Numbered from the stretch's first letter, positions 19,033 through 30,236 are shown. The stretch is DNA of 64,000 nt from an uncultured Clostridium sp. (GCA_900553985.1 USFW01000002.1:37492-101491), one strand, 5' to 3'. Translations and numbers: made by a program. Notes: generated by a model not told the origin, from the letters alone.

Positions 19033-19533
19033 ATGGGAACTTTTAAAGATTTAACAGGTAAAAAATTTAATAGATTAACCGTATTAGGTTTAGCAGAAAG
19101 AAATTCTAGTGGGCAAATACAATGGAAATGTAAATGTGATTGTGGTAACATTGTATTTGCTACTACAACTTATCTAAAAACAGGACATACAAAATCCTGT
19201 GGTTGCTTAAATAGAGAGTCTGCATCCAAAAGGTTAAAAAGCAAAACATTTGTAGAAGCAAGAAATAATTATAGAAAAAATAACTTTTTAATAGAAGGAA
19301 CTTCTTTAGCTTTAATCTCTTCTGCTAATTTAAGAAAAAACAACAAAACTGGCATTAATGGTGTTTATTGGGATAAAAAATTAAAAAAATATAGAGTTTC
19401 TATATGTTTACAAAGACAAAAAATTAACTTAGGTGCTTTCGAAACATTGGAAGAAGCTAAAAAAGTTAGACTAGACGCAGAAGAAAAATACTACAAGCCA
19501 ATTATAGAAAAATATAAAGACAGTAGCAACTAA
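19033..19533 (+). CDS. Zinc-binding and AP2-domain protein
   Basis: 166 residues. The N-terminal part has a four-cysteine zinc site (WKCKCDCGNIVFA ... SCGCLNR) typical of phage proteins, and the C-terminal part an AP2/ERF-like DNA-binding domain (GVYWDKKLKKYRVSICLQ, LGAFETLEEAKKVRLDAEEKY). Such genes often accompany HNH homing endonucleases, but no nuclease motif is visible. The start is 2 bases after the upstream stop, and a terminator overlaps its end. Confidence 0.75.
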   Translation: MGTFKDLTGKKFNRLTVLGLAERNSSGQIQWKCKCDCGNIVFATTTYLKTGHTKSCGCLNRESASKRLKSKTFVEARNNYRKNNFLIEGTSLALISSANLRKNNKTGINGVYWDKKLKKYRVSICLQRQKINLGAFETLEEAKKVRLDAEEKYYKPIIEKYKDSSN

Positions 19534-19560
19534 TAATCTACTGTCTTATATTTATATCTT
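19517..19560 (+). terminator. Terminator of the rightward lysogenic operon
   Basis: AAGACAGTAG pairs with CTACTGTCTT, followed by a T-rich stretch. The first arm is within the last codons of the AP2 gene. A small AATATTAG/CTAATATT hairpin at 19597-19616 may end the opposing lysis operon. Confidence 0.75.
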
Positions 19561-19749
19561 TTTTACACCTTGTATTATAGTTAAGCTTGTTTTTAAATAT
19601 TAGAAAACTAATATTTATTTAAAATTATAAAATAATTTTAATACATCTCATGTTATAGTTAAACTAAATAAGTTATATTTTTTATATCATAATTGCTAAA
19701 TATTGTCAATATTTTTTTAAAATTAAAAATTAAAAACTCCTATTAGAAT

Positions 19750-20547
19750 TTATAATCCACCATTATATTTAACAAATCCTACTTTTCTGTTTAAAACTTT
19801 TCCTTCTGAATCCGTAATATAATATGCTACTATGTATTTGCCTTGCATTATCCCAAAACATTCTGCATATTCTTGTGGATATATTGTTCCTATTTTTTTT
19901 GTACAATTAACATCTCCATATACTATTTCTGGTTTTGTTCCATTTTTCCATGTTTTTGGCATATTAAATTCCTCCCAATTATTATTATTTGTATTTCCAA
20001 CTTCATTAGAGTTACAACTTCCTTCTTTTAATCCAAAGCCTTCTGCTACTCCATCTGCTATCGCTTGGCAAATTGCATCTTTATTGTTTTGGTATGTTTG
20101 TATATCTTCTGCATTATCTATAAAACATACTTCCAGTAAAGCAGAACTTACACCTTTTTTCTTAGCAGAATAGATTACATTAAAATTCTTTTCTTTTACT
20201 CCTCTAACTGTGAAGAATTGTGATAATTTATTCATTATTTTTTCTTCTACTGTTTTTGCATTTTCTATTCTTGTTGTGTATATCTCTGCTCCTTTTGCAC
20301 TGCCGTTAAAGCTATTAAAATGGATTTCTAGCACATAATTATAGTTAGCAAAGTTAACTTGTATATTTCCATTATTAACATCTTTAAAAGCGTCCCTAGT
20401 TTGATTATACACATCTATATCTGCATATCTTTTAAGTTTTTCTTTTAGCATATTTACCACTTCTCTAGTTAAGTCTGCTTCTTTATATCCATTTGCACAA
20501 GCTCCATTATCTCCTGCACCATGGCCACTAATTAATAATATTTTCAT
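19750..20547 (-). CDS. N-acetylmuramoyl-L-alanine amidase (endolysin)
   Basis: 265 residues. The Amidase_3 fold shows ISGHGAGDNGACANGYKEADL (first His and Glu of the zinc site), EIHFNSF (second His) and EVCFIDN (catalytic Glu). After an Asn-rich linker comes a C-terminal wall-binding or SH3-like domain (KPEIVYGDVNCTKKIGTIYP ... YIVAYYITDSEG). It follows the holin gene by 4 bases, the usual lysis cassette, and cleaves peptidoglycan at the end of the phage cycle. Confidence 0.92.
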   Translation of the reverse strand: MKILLISGHGAGDNGACANGYKEADLTREVVNMLKEKLKRYADIDVYNQTRDAFKDVNNGNIQVNFANYNYVLEIHFNSFNGSAKGAEIYTTRIENAKTVEEKIMNKLSQFFTVRGVKEKNFNVIYSAKKKGVSSALLEVCFIDNAEDIQTYQNNKDAICQAIADGVAEGFGLKEGSCNSNEVGNTNNNNWEEFNMPKTWKNGTKPEIVYGDVNCTKKIGTIYPQEYAECFGIMQGKYIVAYYITDSEGKVLNRKVGFVKYNGGL

Positions 20548-20551
20548 TCCT

Positions 20552-20816
20552 TTATTTCTCCTTATTAATTAAATTTCTAAACATTTCGTATAGCCCTGTA
20601 CTAGCAAGACCACTAATCATTCCGCCTAAAATTACTTCTGCATTAATTCCATTTATATTTATTAGAATATTTGTTATAGTTCCTAAAATTAGCATTATTA
20701 AAGGTATGTATTTATTTGGTATAAAATCCAAACTATTTTTTATTACAAATCCTACGCATAAGCAAATTCCTAAAACTACAATATTTACATAGTTTAATAA
20801 AACTGTTATATCCATT
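20552..20816 (-). CDS. Phage holin
   Basis: 87 residues with two or three hydrophobic helices (VNIVVLGICLCVGFVI; YIPLIMLILGTITNILI; VILGGMISGLASTGLYEMF) and a basic end, matching Firmicutes phage holins of the phi-LC3/Bhl class. The start at 20816 lies 8 bases from GGAG. It is placed directly before the amidase, for which it would open the membrane. Confidence 0.85.
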
Positions 20817-20827
20817 TCATTCACTCC

Positions 20828-21262
20828 TTAATTTAAAAATTTTGATAATCCTAAAGCACCAGCAATAAGTGCTAAGGCTCCTGTTAGAATCCAAGAAAAT
20901 ACTTTACTTTTAGAATTTCTCCAATTATTAGCGTCTTTTATTACTGTTTCTTGTTGCAGTTTTACATCTAATTTTTCGTATTTCTTTTCTAATTCGTTGT
21001 ATTTTTCTTTTAATATTTCTGTTTCTTTACTATTTGCAGTATTGCTTCTCATTATCGCTTCTTTAAAATTTAAGCTTGTTGTTTTTAAATCTTCTGCAAT
21101 ATTTTTAATTTGTTCTACAGTAACAGAAAGAGACTTATCTATATTGCTTAACACTTCTTCGTTTTTTTCTATTCTTGTCTCTATTTCATTCAATCTTTTT
21201 GTGTTAGACTTAGCTCTTTCTTCTACTGCAACTAATCTTTCTATTATCTTATTGTTTTCCAT
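20828..21262 (-). CDS. XhlA-like coiled-coil membrane protein of the lysis module
   Basis: 144 residues: a long coiled coil (AVEERAKSNTKRLNEIETRI and on) ending in one membrane segment (WILTGALALIAGALGLSKFL). This design matches haemolysin XhlA/Bhl-type accessory lysis proteins that stand beside the holin. It overlaps the upstream gene by 14 bases and is 11 bases from the holin. Confidence 0.75.
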   Translation of the reverse strand: MENNKIIERLVAVEERAKSNTKRLNEIETRIEKNEEVLSNIDKSLSVTVEQIKNIAEDLKTTSLNFKEAIMRSNTANSKETEILKEKYNELEKKYEKLDVKLQQETVIKDANNWRNSKSKVFSWILTGALALIAGALGLSKFLN

Positions 21263-21449
21263 CTGCTATTTCCTCCACTTCTAAATCAGGAATTGTGTAT
21301 ACTTCTTCTACTTTTAAAGTTAAAGCTGTATATTCTTCATCGTTTATTTGGTTAACTGCATAAAATACTGCTAATTTAGCATTTGCTTCTTCTTTATTTT
21401 TGTAGAATTTTTTGTTTATTAAATTCTCTAATAATTTTGATATTTGCAT
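21249..21449 (-). CDS. Small tail-associated protein, XkdX-position
   Basis: 66 residues, helical and acidic (LLENLINKKFYKNKEEANAKL; INDEEYTALTLKVEEVYT). Its place between the tail fibre and lysis genes is that of XkdX-like or phage tail accessory proteins. The family is not certain. It directly abuts the preceding gene. Confidence 0.55.
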   Translation of the reverse strand: MQISKLLENLINKKFYKNKEEANAKLAVFYAVNQINDEEYTALTLKVEEVYTIPDLEVEEIADGKQ

Positions 21450-23645
21450 TTATAACACCTCTCTTTCTATATCTGTTTGTAAATTATCTAATAATACAGA
21501 GCTTGTCTTTGTTGTGCTTAACAATTGGTTAATTACATTTACTTGTTGCTCTAAATTACTTGTTTTATTATCTATATATGTTTTTGTATCTGCTATGTAT
21601 TTTAGCTTTAATTTTGCTATGCTATCTGTTGTTATATTTGTTACTGGTTTGTAGGTTGGGAAATTGTCTAATTGGTCTAAGACTTCTGCTTGTTCTGGGG
21701 TGCAAGGTATTTTTGTTGGAATTTCTCTTTTATAATCTACATATACTGGATTTCCTAAATTATTTTTACTTTTTAGCCAGTTTTTAAATAATTCTAAATT
21801 TTCGCAAAATTTGTTATTTATTCTAATACCTATGGAACCATTTTCAGCATATATAAAATTTTGAGCAACTAATTTGTGCCAATCTTCAGCTTGCCTTTTT
21901 TTAAAATAATTACAGTATAATTCAGTGTTTTTTGGTACATCTTGTATTTTTAGATATGTTCCAAAATATCCTGCTACAATCAAAGTACTAGCTGTCCAAT
22001 TTTCTGTACCTGTTAATTTAACTTCTCCCCACCCATGCACTTCTTTCCAACCATCTGCTTCTTTAATAAAGTAGTCTCCTTCTAGCATTGGTTGTTGGAT
22101 TGGTAATATTTTAGTTTCTTCTTGGTGTTCTACGAATCCCCCCGTTTCTTTATCTTCTTCTACCATAACTCCTATTTCTAAATTATTAAATGTAATGTCT
22201 TTATTGAATGCCATATATAATTCTACTTTTCCAGCATTTGTTGTCATAGATTTCCCCGTTAATTTGGATCCAGTTTTTGTTATGTTAAAGTCTGCTGTTA
22301 AGCCTATTGTATTAAAATTAGCATTAAATCCTAATCCATTTACTTTGTTTGTTATAGAAAGTATATAATTCCTGTTTTCTCTAGTATTAAATGTTCCTAT
22401 TTTATATTTATCATTTTGCTTTGTTGTAGTTCCATTTAATACTATTTTTCCACTGTTTTTATTTACTGTTATTCCGTCTATAGTTGCTGGTAATTCTGTT
22501 AAACTTAATATGTTTTGTGTTTGTTTCTTTATCCCTACACTACCTTGTCCGAATTTAGAATAACTTGTTGCTTCTGTACCTTTTTCTAGTTTAGGGGAAA
22601 ATATTTTATTATTAACTGTTTCCCCTTGTTTTACTTGTATATATACATTTTTTAATAAAACCTCTGTATTAAAAGTTAATGTAGATGGATTATTAAGTCC
22701 ATCAAACCAGTCATTAAATTCTGTACTTTCAACATAAGCTTTTCCGTCTTTTATTGTATATGTCCCTGCTGGTAATTTTACATTTGCTACTAAAGATATT
22801 TGTGCTAAACTAGTTGCAGTTCCATTTGCTGTTACTGTCCCATCTGTATTTACTGTGAATGTTATTCCGTTTGTTGTTAATGTTTTAGCAGTATTTTCTA
22901 ATAAATTAATGTTATCTCCTACTGCTCTTATTTCAGATGGATATTCTGGACTTGGACTTACTCCGTATTGTTCGTATGATTTTGCCACAGTTCCTTTATT
23001 TATTTGTGGCTTTATCATTGCATTTGTTATATTTGTTCCTGCATAAATATATATTCTAACCTTTACATTGTCTTTCGGCTGTAAAACTTGTGGGGTAGAA
23101 TTTGGAATATTAACATTATAATCGCTCCCTTGTATTTGTATAAGCATTTTGTTATATCCATATCCATCACACATTCCGCTAAAAATAGATTGTTCAGTAA
23201 TTGCAAAATTCCCCGTAATGTCTAGTGACGTATTTGATGTTGCTGTTCCATTTAATGTTATAGATTTGTCCTTATTTATTTTTACAGTTATTCCATTTAC
23301 AGTCCTATCTGTTAATATGTTTTCTAATATGTTATATCCTTCTCTTACATCTTGCTCCACATTCCCCAAAACTTCTAGTTTTCCTTCTAAATCACTACTG
23401 TCTTCTACATGTATGCTTTGTCCTTCTACCTCCAAATTTATCATGTTTTCTCTGTCTTTTTTTATTTGGGCTTCTAATTTAGTGTTTTGTTCTTGGAGAT
23501 TTGTTACTTTATCATCAACTGTATCAGCAAATTTATCTATCTTGTCCCAGTTTTGATTTAATGCTAAGTCTATATCAAATTTATTTTCGTTTGTCTCTAG
23601 AGGTTCATCATGTTTAAATAGTTTTAAGTTTTTTGTTTCGCTCAT
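21450..23645 (-). CDS. Tail fibre / receptor-binding baseplate protein with NGTAT repeats
   Basis: 731 residues. The N-terminus (LDIDLALNQNWDKIDKFAD-like) is that of baseplate attachment domains, then a coiled coil. The body has three beta-rich modules with the pattern G-I-T-V-x-x-n-G-x-x-x-x-N-G-T-A/T (e.g. GITFTVNTDGTVTANGTATS), each followed by a jelly-roll-like stretch, as in siphovirus carbohydrate-binding tail proteins. The C-terminus is again coiled coil. It probably binds the host cell surface. Confidence 0.75.
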   Translation of the reverse strand: MSETKNLKLFKHDEPLETNENKFDIDLALNQNWDKIDKFADTVDDKVTNLQEQNTKLEAQIKKDRENMINLEVEGQSIHVEDSSDLEGKLEVLGNVEQDVREGYNILENILTDRTVNGITVKINKDKSITLNGTATSNTSLDITGNFAITEQSIFSGMCDGYGYNKMLIQIQGSDYNVNIPNSTPQVLQPKDNVKVRIYIYAGTNITNAMIKPQINKGTVAKSYEQYGVSPSPEYPSEIRAVGDNINLLENTAKTLTTNGITFTVNTDGTVTANGTATSLAQISLVANVKLPAGTYTIKDGKAYVESTEFNDWFDGLNNPSTLTFNTEVLLKNVYIQVKQGETVNNKIFSPKLEKGTEATSYSKFGQGSVGIKKQTQNILSLTELPATIDGITVNKNSGKIVLNGTTTKQNDKYKIGTFNTRENRNYILSITNKVNGLGFNANFNTIGLTADFNITKTGSKLTGKSMTTNAGKVELYMAFNKDITFNNLEIGVMVEEDKETGGFVEHQEETKILPIQQPMLEGDYFIKEADGWKEVHGWGEVKLTGTENWTASTLIVAGYFGTYLKIQDVPKNTELYCNYFKKRQAEDWHKLVAQNFIYAENGSIGIRINNKFCENLELFKNWLKSKNNLGNPVYVDYKREIPTKIPCTPEQAEVLDQLDNFPTYKPVTNITTDSIAKLKLKYIADTKTYIDNKTSNLEQQVNVINQLLSTTKTSSVLLDNLQTDIEREVL

Positions 23646-23655
23646 TTTTTACCTC

Positions 23656-24195
23656 CTACTTAAGAATCATTACCTGTAAATATCCTTCTAATATTTCAGT
23701 TTCCCCTGCATTTTGACTTTCTAACACAATACTTATCTTATCTCCATTGTTTGCTGATAAATATGTACTTATACATACTGTATTATAGCCAGTGTCGTTT
23801 GATTGATAGCTTGCTTCAACTGTCTTTCCATTTTTTTGGAGCATTACAGCCTTATCTCCAGCATTGCCGAAGAATCCTATTCCTCCAGTAAAAACGTCAA
23901 CTTTTACTAATTTTGCCTCGCCAGAAATTGTTATTGCGTTATTGTTTAATGCTAAATATTCCTTTTCATTGTCATTGTTAATATCAACTGTCCCAAGCGA
24001 TATTGTTGCTTTTCCGTAGCTACCACTAGTTTGCAATTTCTGTCTATTAATTCTTGCTTTTAATATTGGTTTCTTTTCTACTTCTGTAATAGCTTCTTGT
24101 GTGTTGTTTTCCATTTGCTTTAGATTTCCACTGTCAATAGGAGTATCTTCACTAGGTTCATCTTTCCACCCTATTCTTTTCAACTCTACTGCCAT
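23656..24195 (-). CDS. Baseplate/tail protein, 179 residues
   Basis: Starts MAVELKRIGWKDEPSEDTPI then DSGNLKQMENN, a start shared by many Firmicutes phage baseplate proteins, followed by a beta-rich domain (VFTGGIGFFGNAGDKAVMLQ). It lies between the two large baseplate genes and overlaps the upstream one by 38 bases, with its AAGGAGG site inside that gene. Confidence 0.75.
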   Translation of the reverse strand: MAVELKRIGWKDEPSEDTPIDSGNLKQMENNTQEAITEVEKKPILKARINRQKLQTSGSYGKATISLGTVDINNDNEKEYLALNNNAITISGEAKLVKVDVFTGGIGFFGNAGDKAVMLQKNGKTVEASYQSNDTGYNTVCISTYLSANNGDKISIVLESQNAGETEILEGYLQVMILK

Positions 24196-26903
24196 TTTTA
24201 TTCCCTCCTTGTAATTCTTTTATTATTAATTCTTGTTCTTTGCTTTGTTCTGATAATTCTTGAATTGCTTTTATTAGTGTCGCTATAATGGGCAATTCGT
24301 TTATATAATATTTATTGTCTATTACTTCATTTTTTTTATTTATTATTGGTTTTTTTAATACAAAATTATTGTTTATTTTTTCTACTTGTTGTGCAATAAT
24401 TCCAACATCTATATGTTCTTTACTCTCTTTCCAATCAAAGCTTTTAATTTCAATTTTCTTTAATGTTTCTACTGCATTTATATCAGCATCTAATATATTT
24501 TCTTTTAATCTCTCATCAGAGGCAATATTGTTCGCATAAACATTTCCTTCAACAGATACAAAGCCATTACCACTAGCCATATCTACTCCAATTTGTGCTA
24601 CATTTCTATCTAAATTACTATTAAAGTTTAATAAACTAGCACTTAATTCTGAATTTAATCTATCAGTTGATGTATCCGTTACTGAAAAACTGCTATTCCC
24701 TCCTGTTGATTTAAGTTCTATAAATCCCTCTTGGATTGTAGAATTTTTTATTGTAAAGTTTTCACAAGTTATATTATTCATTATAGAATCACTACATTTT
24801 ATATTTTCCATCGTAGCACTCTTACAAGTCATATTTCCTTCTTCATCTATTGAAAATTTTTCTCCATTTGCAATTACTGCTCCGTTTATTTTTGCATCGT
24901 TACAAGTCATGTTTCCTTTTTCATCTATTGTAAAGTTTCCGTTAATACTAGTAAAACCTTCTAATTGCAAGTTTTTAGCTAAAATCTTGATTTGTTCAGG
25001 ACTTAAATTTATGCTTGCTATTACTTCATCTTGATTTACCTTTTTGCTTACTTCTAAGCTTATTTCATCAGATAATCGTTTTAGTTTAGAATTTGTCTCT
25101 ACTCTAGGTGCATATTCTTTGTTTAATTCGTTGTTGAAGATATATGTAGCTTTCATTTCCCAATCTTTAAATTCTTTAATGTATACATAGTTAGTTCCTT
25201 TATATAGCATTATATTTGTTTCTTTTATTATTTCTTCCTTTGGTTCATCATATATTGTTGTAATTCCATTTTCATATTTTATATATCTTAAAACTTTAGC
25301 TATACATGTGCCTTTTTCTTCATCAATTTCAATTACAAATTTATCATTTACATCATTAAAATTTCTTAATGGTTTTGAAATATGAAATTCATACTCTTGC
25401 TTATAATATCCATTGCTTCTAGGAAAGAGTTTTTTGCTTGGAAATAATTTTTTACTTGGAAGTATTGGCTTTGGAGATACAAATCTACTTGTTCTTCCTA
25501 CCACTACTGTAATTGTTGTTCCACCCTTTTTTGGAAATAACTTTATACTAGGAAACAGTTTCTTGCTTGGATAAATTCCTTTAACAGTCTTTGCTTTTGC
25601 CTCAAATTTTAATATATTGGTTGGTAATGCATCTTCTAGCATTAATTCATTTATACCTGTTACACTTTTATCAAATTCATATATCTTTTTTACTTCATCT
25701 GTTATGCTATCTATGTCTTGAGAATGTTCTGTTAATTTATTACTAAAGTCTGTTTGTTCTTCTACTAATTGTGTTATCTTTCCTTCTGCCTCATCAATTC
25801 TGCTTTGTACTCTTCGATTAATTACCTTCTGAGATGGTTCTTTAACTGTTGTTTCTTGTTTTTGCTTTATTTCTATTTTACTTGTAATTTCTGCTATAAA
25901 TCTTCCCTGAAAATCTAATTCTCCTTGGTACACAATAGTTTTTCCATCAACAATTATTTTATCTCCAACATCTAGAGCTGGGTCTATTATCGTTTTTCCT
26001 TCAAAACTATTGGCAGTCAAATCTTTTAAATTGTCATATATAGCTTTTACTTGTTGTTCGTCTACAATATACATATTTTCTTGATTTATCCATAAAGTAT
26101 TGCCTGTTTCATTTCCGAATTTAAAACTTTCTATCCCATTTTCATAATTTACTTTTGTAATTTTATATTGTTCTCCCCATTTATAACTAGCAAATAATTC
26201 TAATGGAATAGTTTGTTCATCTTGGTATATTTTTCTTATATACAACTTTCCATCTCTGCCTATAAAAGCAAAACCTCCCGCGCTTTCAGATATGTAGCTT
26301 AAATATTCTCTTGCAGTTACTGTATTATCATACACAGATATTTCCTTGTCAGAATTAAGAAAAGAAGTAGAACCGCAATTCTACTCCTGCTTTTTTGCAT
26401 ATGTCTTTCAATACATCTAATAAAGTTGCTGGATATATTAATTTACTTCCATCATATTTAAACTCAAATTTAGACATATTGTCTATACATTTTATTGTTA
26501 ATGTATTGTCATCATTATCTTCAAAATCGTCTATATTAAATATTCCGATTGGTAATATTTCAAAACTTTTATTATTTTTTGATAAGCTTTTTACTTTTAT
26601 TCCATTTAAAGTTCCTACTAGCATTCTATTTACTTCTGCAACAGTTAATCCATGGTTTATTAGTATTCCATAATCTACTTTGACAGTTTTCATATCTTTG
26701 TATACTTTATCTTTATATATTTTAAATTCTATATATTTACTACTTACACTACCTAATTTTAATTCTTCATCAAATAATGTTTGTCCTACTTTAAAATCAA
26801 GTATGTAGTCAGGATTTATTAAAACTCCATCAATGTATATATTTAAAACATTTTGAGCATTTTTATATATATTTTCTTTCCATTTTTGACTTGTATTATA
26901 CAT
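24158..26903 (-). CDS. Baseplate/tail protein with S74 chaperone end, read through a +1 shift at CGG
   Basis: Two abutting frames join into 914 residues. The first 176 residues (YIDGVLINPDYILDFKVGQ and on) end at KKAGVEL, then comes CGG (26375-26373). As written the frame stops 5 codons later; skipping the C gives GSTSFLNSDKEISVYDNTVT, the usual continuation of this family. Later parts hold a PSKKLFP repeat tract, a pectate-lyase-like repeat region (NMTCNDAKINGAVI) and a C-terminal Peptidase_S74 intramolecular chaperone (SDERLKENILDADINAVETL). It is probably the tail-tip hub and spike. A dead gene is unlikely since both halves are clean. Confidence 0.88.
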
Positions 26904-26905
26904 TT

Positions 26906-27322
26906 CTAACCTCCTGCATTTAATACAGTTTGTTTCTGTTGTTCTGTCAATTCTTTTTGCATTAAATTAAAAGACACTTTCCATTTAGATTTGGAAGTGT
27001 CTTCATCATTTCCTGTTAAATGCATTTCGCTTGTTCTTTTACTTACTCTAAATTTAGCATTTTCTAACATCCCACCTTTAACAGCTGGACATTTTACAGT
27101 AATTATAAGAGGATTTCTATAAGTTAGTTGTAGTAATTTTTCTGCTTCCTCTTCCGTCAGATAATCCCAACTCATTTCTAATTTTAACATTCCTACTGCT
27201 ATTGGGTTATCTATTAATGCACCTGTTACTTTACTAGTATAACTATCGTTATCTGTATCTTCTATATTGTCTTTATATGTGCTTGGAGTTTTTTGTACTA
27301 CTCCATCTACTTTCCATAACAT
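26906..27322 (-). CDS. Distal tail-type protein
   Basis: 138 residues. Beta-rich with MLWKVDGVVQKTPSTYKDNI and LTYRNPLIITVKCPAV; size and position between tape measure and baseplate suit a distal tail or tail hub protein of siphoviruses. It sits 2 bases before the baseplate gene and 3 after the tape measure. I base the call mostly on order. Confidence 0.7.
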   Translation of the reverse strand: MLWKVDGVVQKTPSTYKDNIEDTDNDSYTSKVTGALIDNPIAVGMLKLEMSWDYLTEEEAEKLLQLTYRNPLIITVKCPAVKGGMLENAKFRVSKRTSEMHLTGNDEDTSKSKWKVSFNLMQKELTEQQKQTVLNAGG

Positions 27323-27325
27323 ATT

Positions 27326-30146
27326 TTATCCTCCTACTAAAGCTTCTATTCCACTTCCGATTCTTCTTTTTTTATCTTTTAAATCATCTAATAGTATTTG
27401 TCCTAATTTTTTATTGCCTACATTTACAGTTAAATATATTGGTCTATCATTATTTCCACCATAATTAGAAAGTACATCTTCCATTGTTTCTCTCATTATG
27501 TTTTGTGGTGTTACAATTTCTGGATTACTTCTAGCTCCACTATATTCTCCACCAACAAAGGCTCTTTCTTCGTACAATACTCCACCTTTTGCTAACCTTG
27601 GTAATGAAACTGTTCCCATATGATTTATGTGGAATCCTATATCTTTTCCTCCGAAAAGTGGTATCCAGTCAGGAATATGTACTTGTAAATTGTTCAATAC
27701 ATCTATTACTTTGTTTATACCTCTTACAATACCATTAGCCATTCCTTCAATTCCACCTAATATTGAATTAATTATGTTTCTTATAGTATTCCAAATGCCA
27801 TTAAATATATTTGTAACCGTATTTTTCATACCATTCCATATATTACTCCAAATAGAGCTTATTGTATTTAATACATTTTGAATTGTGTTCTTTATTCCAT
27901 TTATTACATTACTTATTGTTGCTGTTATGCCATTCAAAATGTTTGCTGTAATATTTTTTATAGTATTCCAAATATTGTTCCATATATTTTTAATTGTATC
28001 CATTACATTAGATATTGTCTCTTTAATTTGATTTATTTTTTCCTTTACAGTACTTTTAAATTCTTCCCATTTTATTTTCAATAAATCTCCTGCAATTTTC
28101 CATTTATTGTCCCAAACATAATTTGCTTCATCTTGGCTAAGTCCTAATGTTTCTAATAGTTTTATCATTCCTGTTTTTATCAGATCATCTTGTATACCCA
28201 TTGAAATATCTGTGATTTGATTTAAAGACTTCCACATTCCATTCCAGCTCAATTTTATATCAGAGTTAGCTCCTCCAGAAAATATCCCCCACGCCAATTT
28301 AAATATTCCTATTAAAGCTTCTGATAGTACATCTCCTAAACCTGTTAACATTCCATACCAGTCAATGTTAAGTATAAATTCTGTTATACTTTCGCCAACT
28401 GCTACCCAGTCAGTTTCACTTATCGCTGTCTTTAATGTTTCTATTGCTCCTTTTATTCCATCACTTAATGTTTGACCTGCTGTTTTCCAATCAACATTTT
28501 TAAAGAATCCATTTATACTGTCACCAATCGCTGTACCAAATTTAGTCCAATTAAATGTTGTTACAAAACTGTATCCAAAATATATTACTGTATTTAATCC
28601 TTGTGCAAATGTATTTCCTACTTCGCTCCAATTTGTTGTAGCTATAAAACCATTTAAGAATTTAGCTATTTGTGTTCCTATATTTTTAGCTGTGCTTTGA
28701 ATTTTCCCCCAGTCTATGTTGTTCATAGCTTCGTTTAGCTTATTTCCTAATATTTCTCCTACTTCATACCAGTTACCATTTTTAATAGCATCAATTATAT
28801 TACTTGTAATTCCTTCTACTTTTGACAAGTCAAAATTAGGAGTCATATTTCCTGCTCCTGAGCCTCCTCCTTCTGGGTTGGTCTCTTGAATATTGTTTAT
28901 TTCATCATGTACTCCTGCTAATTGCTTAGTTTCTTTAGCTGCTTTTTTAGCACTTCCTGCCATATTAGAATATGCTTTTGCACTAGCATTTGCAAAAATA
29001 TTAATCCCTGTTAAAGCATAAACTACTGACTGAGCTGCTTTCATTAATTGATATACTAAATTTGTGACAAATTGAATTACTGGTGCTAATGCACTTCCCA
29101 TAGCATACTTCATATATTCTATATTGGCATTTAGTTGTTGTGCTCCTGCATTTTGACTACTTAACCATGCATTTGCTGAACTACTTAATAATCCATAAAT
29201 ACTTTCAAGGGAAAGTAATGCTCCTGCATATCTAAATACATGACCTATGCCTTTCTTCATGCCTTTATTTAATCCGTTAAAATTAATTTTATTTGTTATC
29301 TTAGGGAGTTCTTTTAAATTCTTTGATATTCCTTTTGTGTTACTTACTGCTTGTTTAACTTTAGAACAAAAATCATTAAAAAAACTAGTCAATTTGTTTT
29401 GACTAGTAGCTGTATTATTTATTTCTTTTTTTATAGCATTCATTTTTGCTTTAATTACATCAAGATAAGCATAAAACTGTCTAACTATATTAGTCCACTT
29501 ACTATAATTGTTTCCTGTTGCCTCTACTTCATTTTTTACTCTTGCTTGTTCATTTTTATATTGCTTTATTACACTTAAATCAATTTTCCCAGCGCCCCAA
29601 TCTTGATACATTTGTGATAATTGACTTTGTTCTATTTTAGGAATTTGTATATTAGATGTTCCCATTGATAATTGTTCTGTTTTTGTAACTGTTTCCTCTA
29701 ATAATCTATTATATTCTTTTAGTGGCATATTATTTATTTTTAAGCTACTTACATCATTAGGGTTAAAATTATTTTTATCTTCTGTTGGAGTATATATCTT
29801 ATTGTCACTATCCAATATATTGTGCATATTATCTCCGTATAGTTGTTTGTTTTTTTAAACTATCTAATGATTTTTGAGTTTGACTTATCTGTTTTTGTGC
29901 TTCTTTATTATTTACTTTTAATTTTATCTGATTACTTTCATTTGATTTACTTAAATCTTGCATTTTCTTTTTTACATATCGCACTGCTTGATTTATGTTA
30001 TTCTTCATCTTTGTCGTATCCATTTTGTCAAAACTTTCCTGTGCTTTCTGCACAGTCTGTTTAATTGCTGGAACAATTTTTTTAAATTCTTTTATTGCTT
30101 CTGCTATTTTTACGGATACTATTATTTCTAATTCTTCTATAGTCAT
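27326..30146 (-). CDS. Tail tape measure protein, read through a +1 shift at CGG
   Basis: Sets siphovirus tail length. The first 103 residues form the N-terminal coiled coil (TIEELEIIVSVKIAEAIKEF; SLDSLKKQTTI). CGG at 29837-29835 is followed in that frame by AGA TAA, a stop. Skipping the C gives G-DNMHNILDSDNKI and the remaining 835 residues, 939 in all. The body has helical repeats (NGIKNTIQNVLNTISSIWSN type) and one hydrophobic region near residue 350 (VVYALTGINIFANA). The ATG at 29827 lacks a ribosome site, which also favours one fused protein. Confidence 0.9.
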
Positions 30147-30206
30147 ATTTCCACCTCCATTCTTTTTTCTTTTGAAATATACATTAGATTTTGAGGCAAA
30201 ATAAAA

Positions 30207-30229
30207 ACACCTACATTTCTGTAAGTGCT
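30207..30229 (-). terminator. Terminator of the moron gene
   Basis: On the minus strand GCACTTACA-GAAA-TGTAGGTG is followed by TTTTTATTTT. It separates the moron from the tape measure gene, though late transcription must pass through it. Confidence 0.75.
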
Positions 30230-30236
30230 TTGTTCT

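Noticed and set aside
24158..26335. Separate 725-residue gene starting at MYDN
   Set aside because: It has no ribosome site and its sequence continues the preceding frame through CGG, so I merged them.
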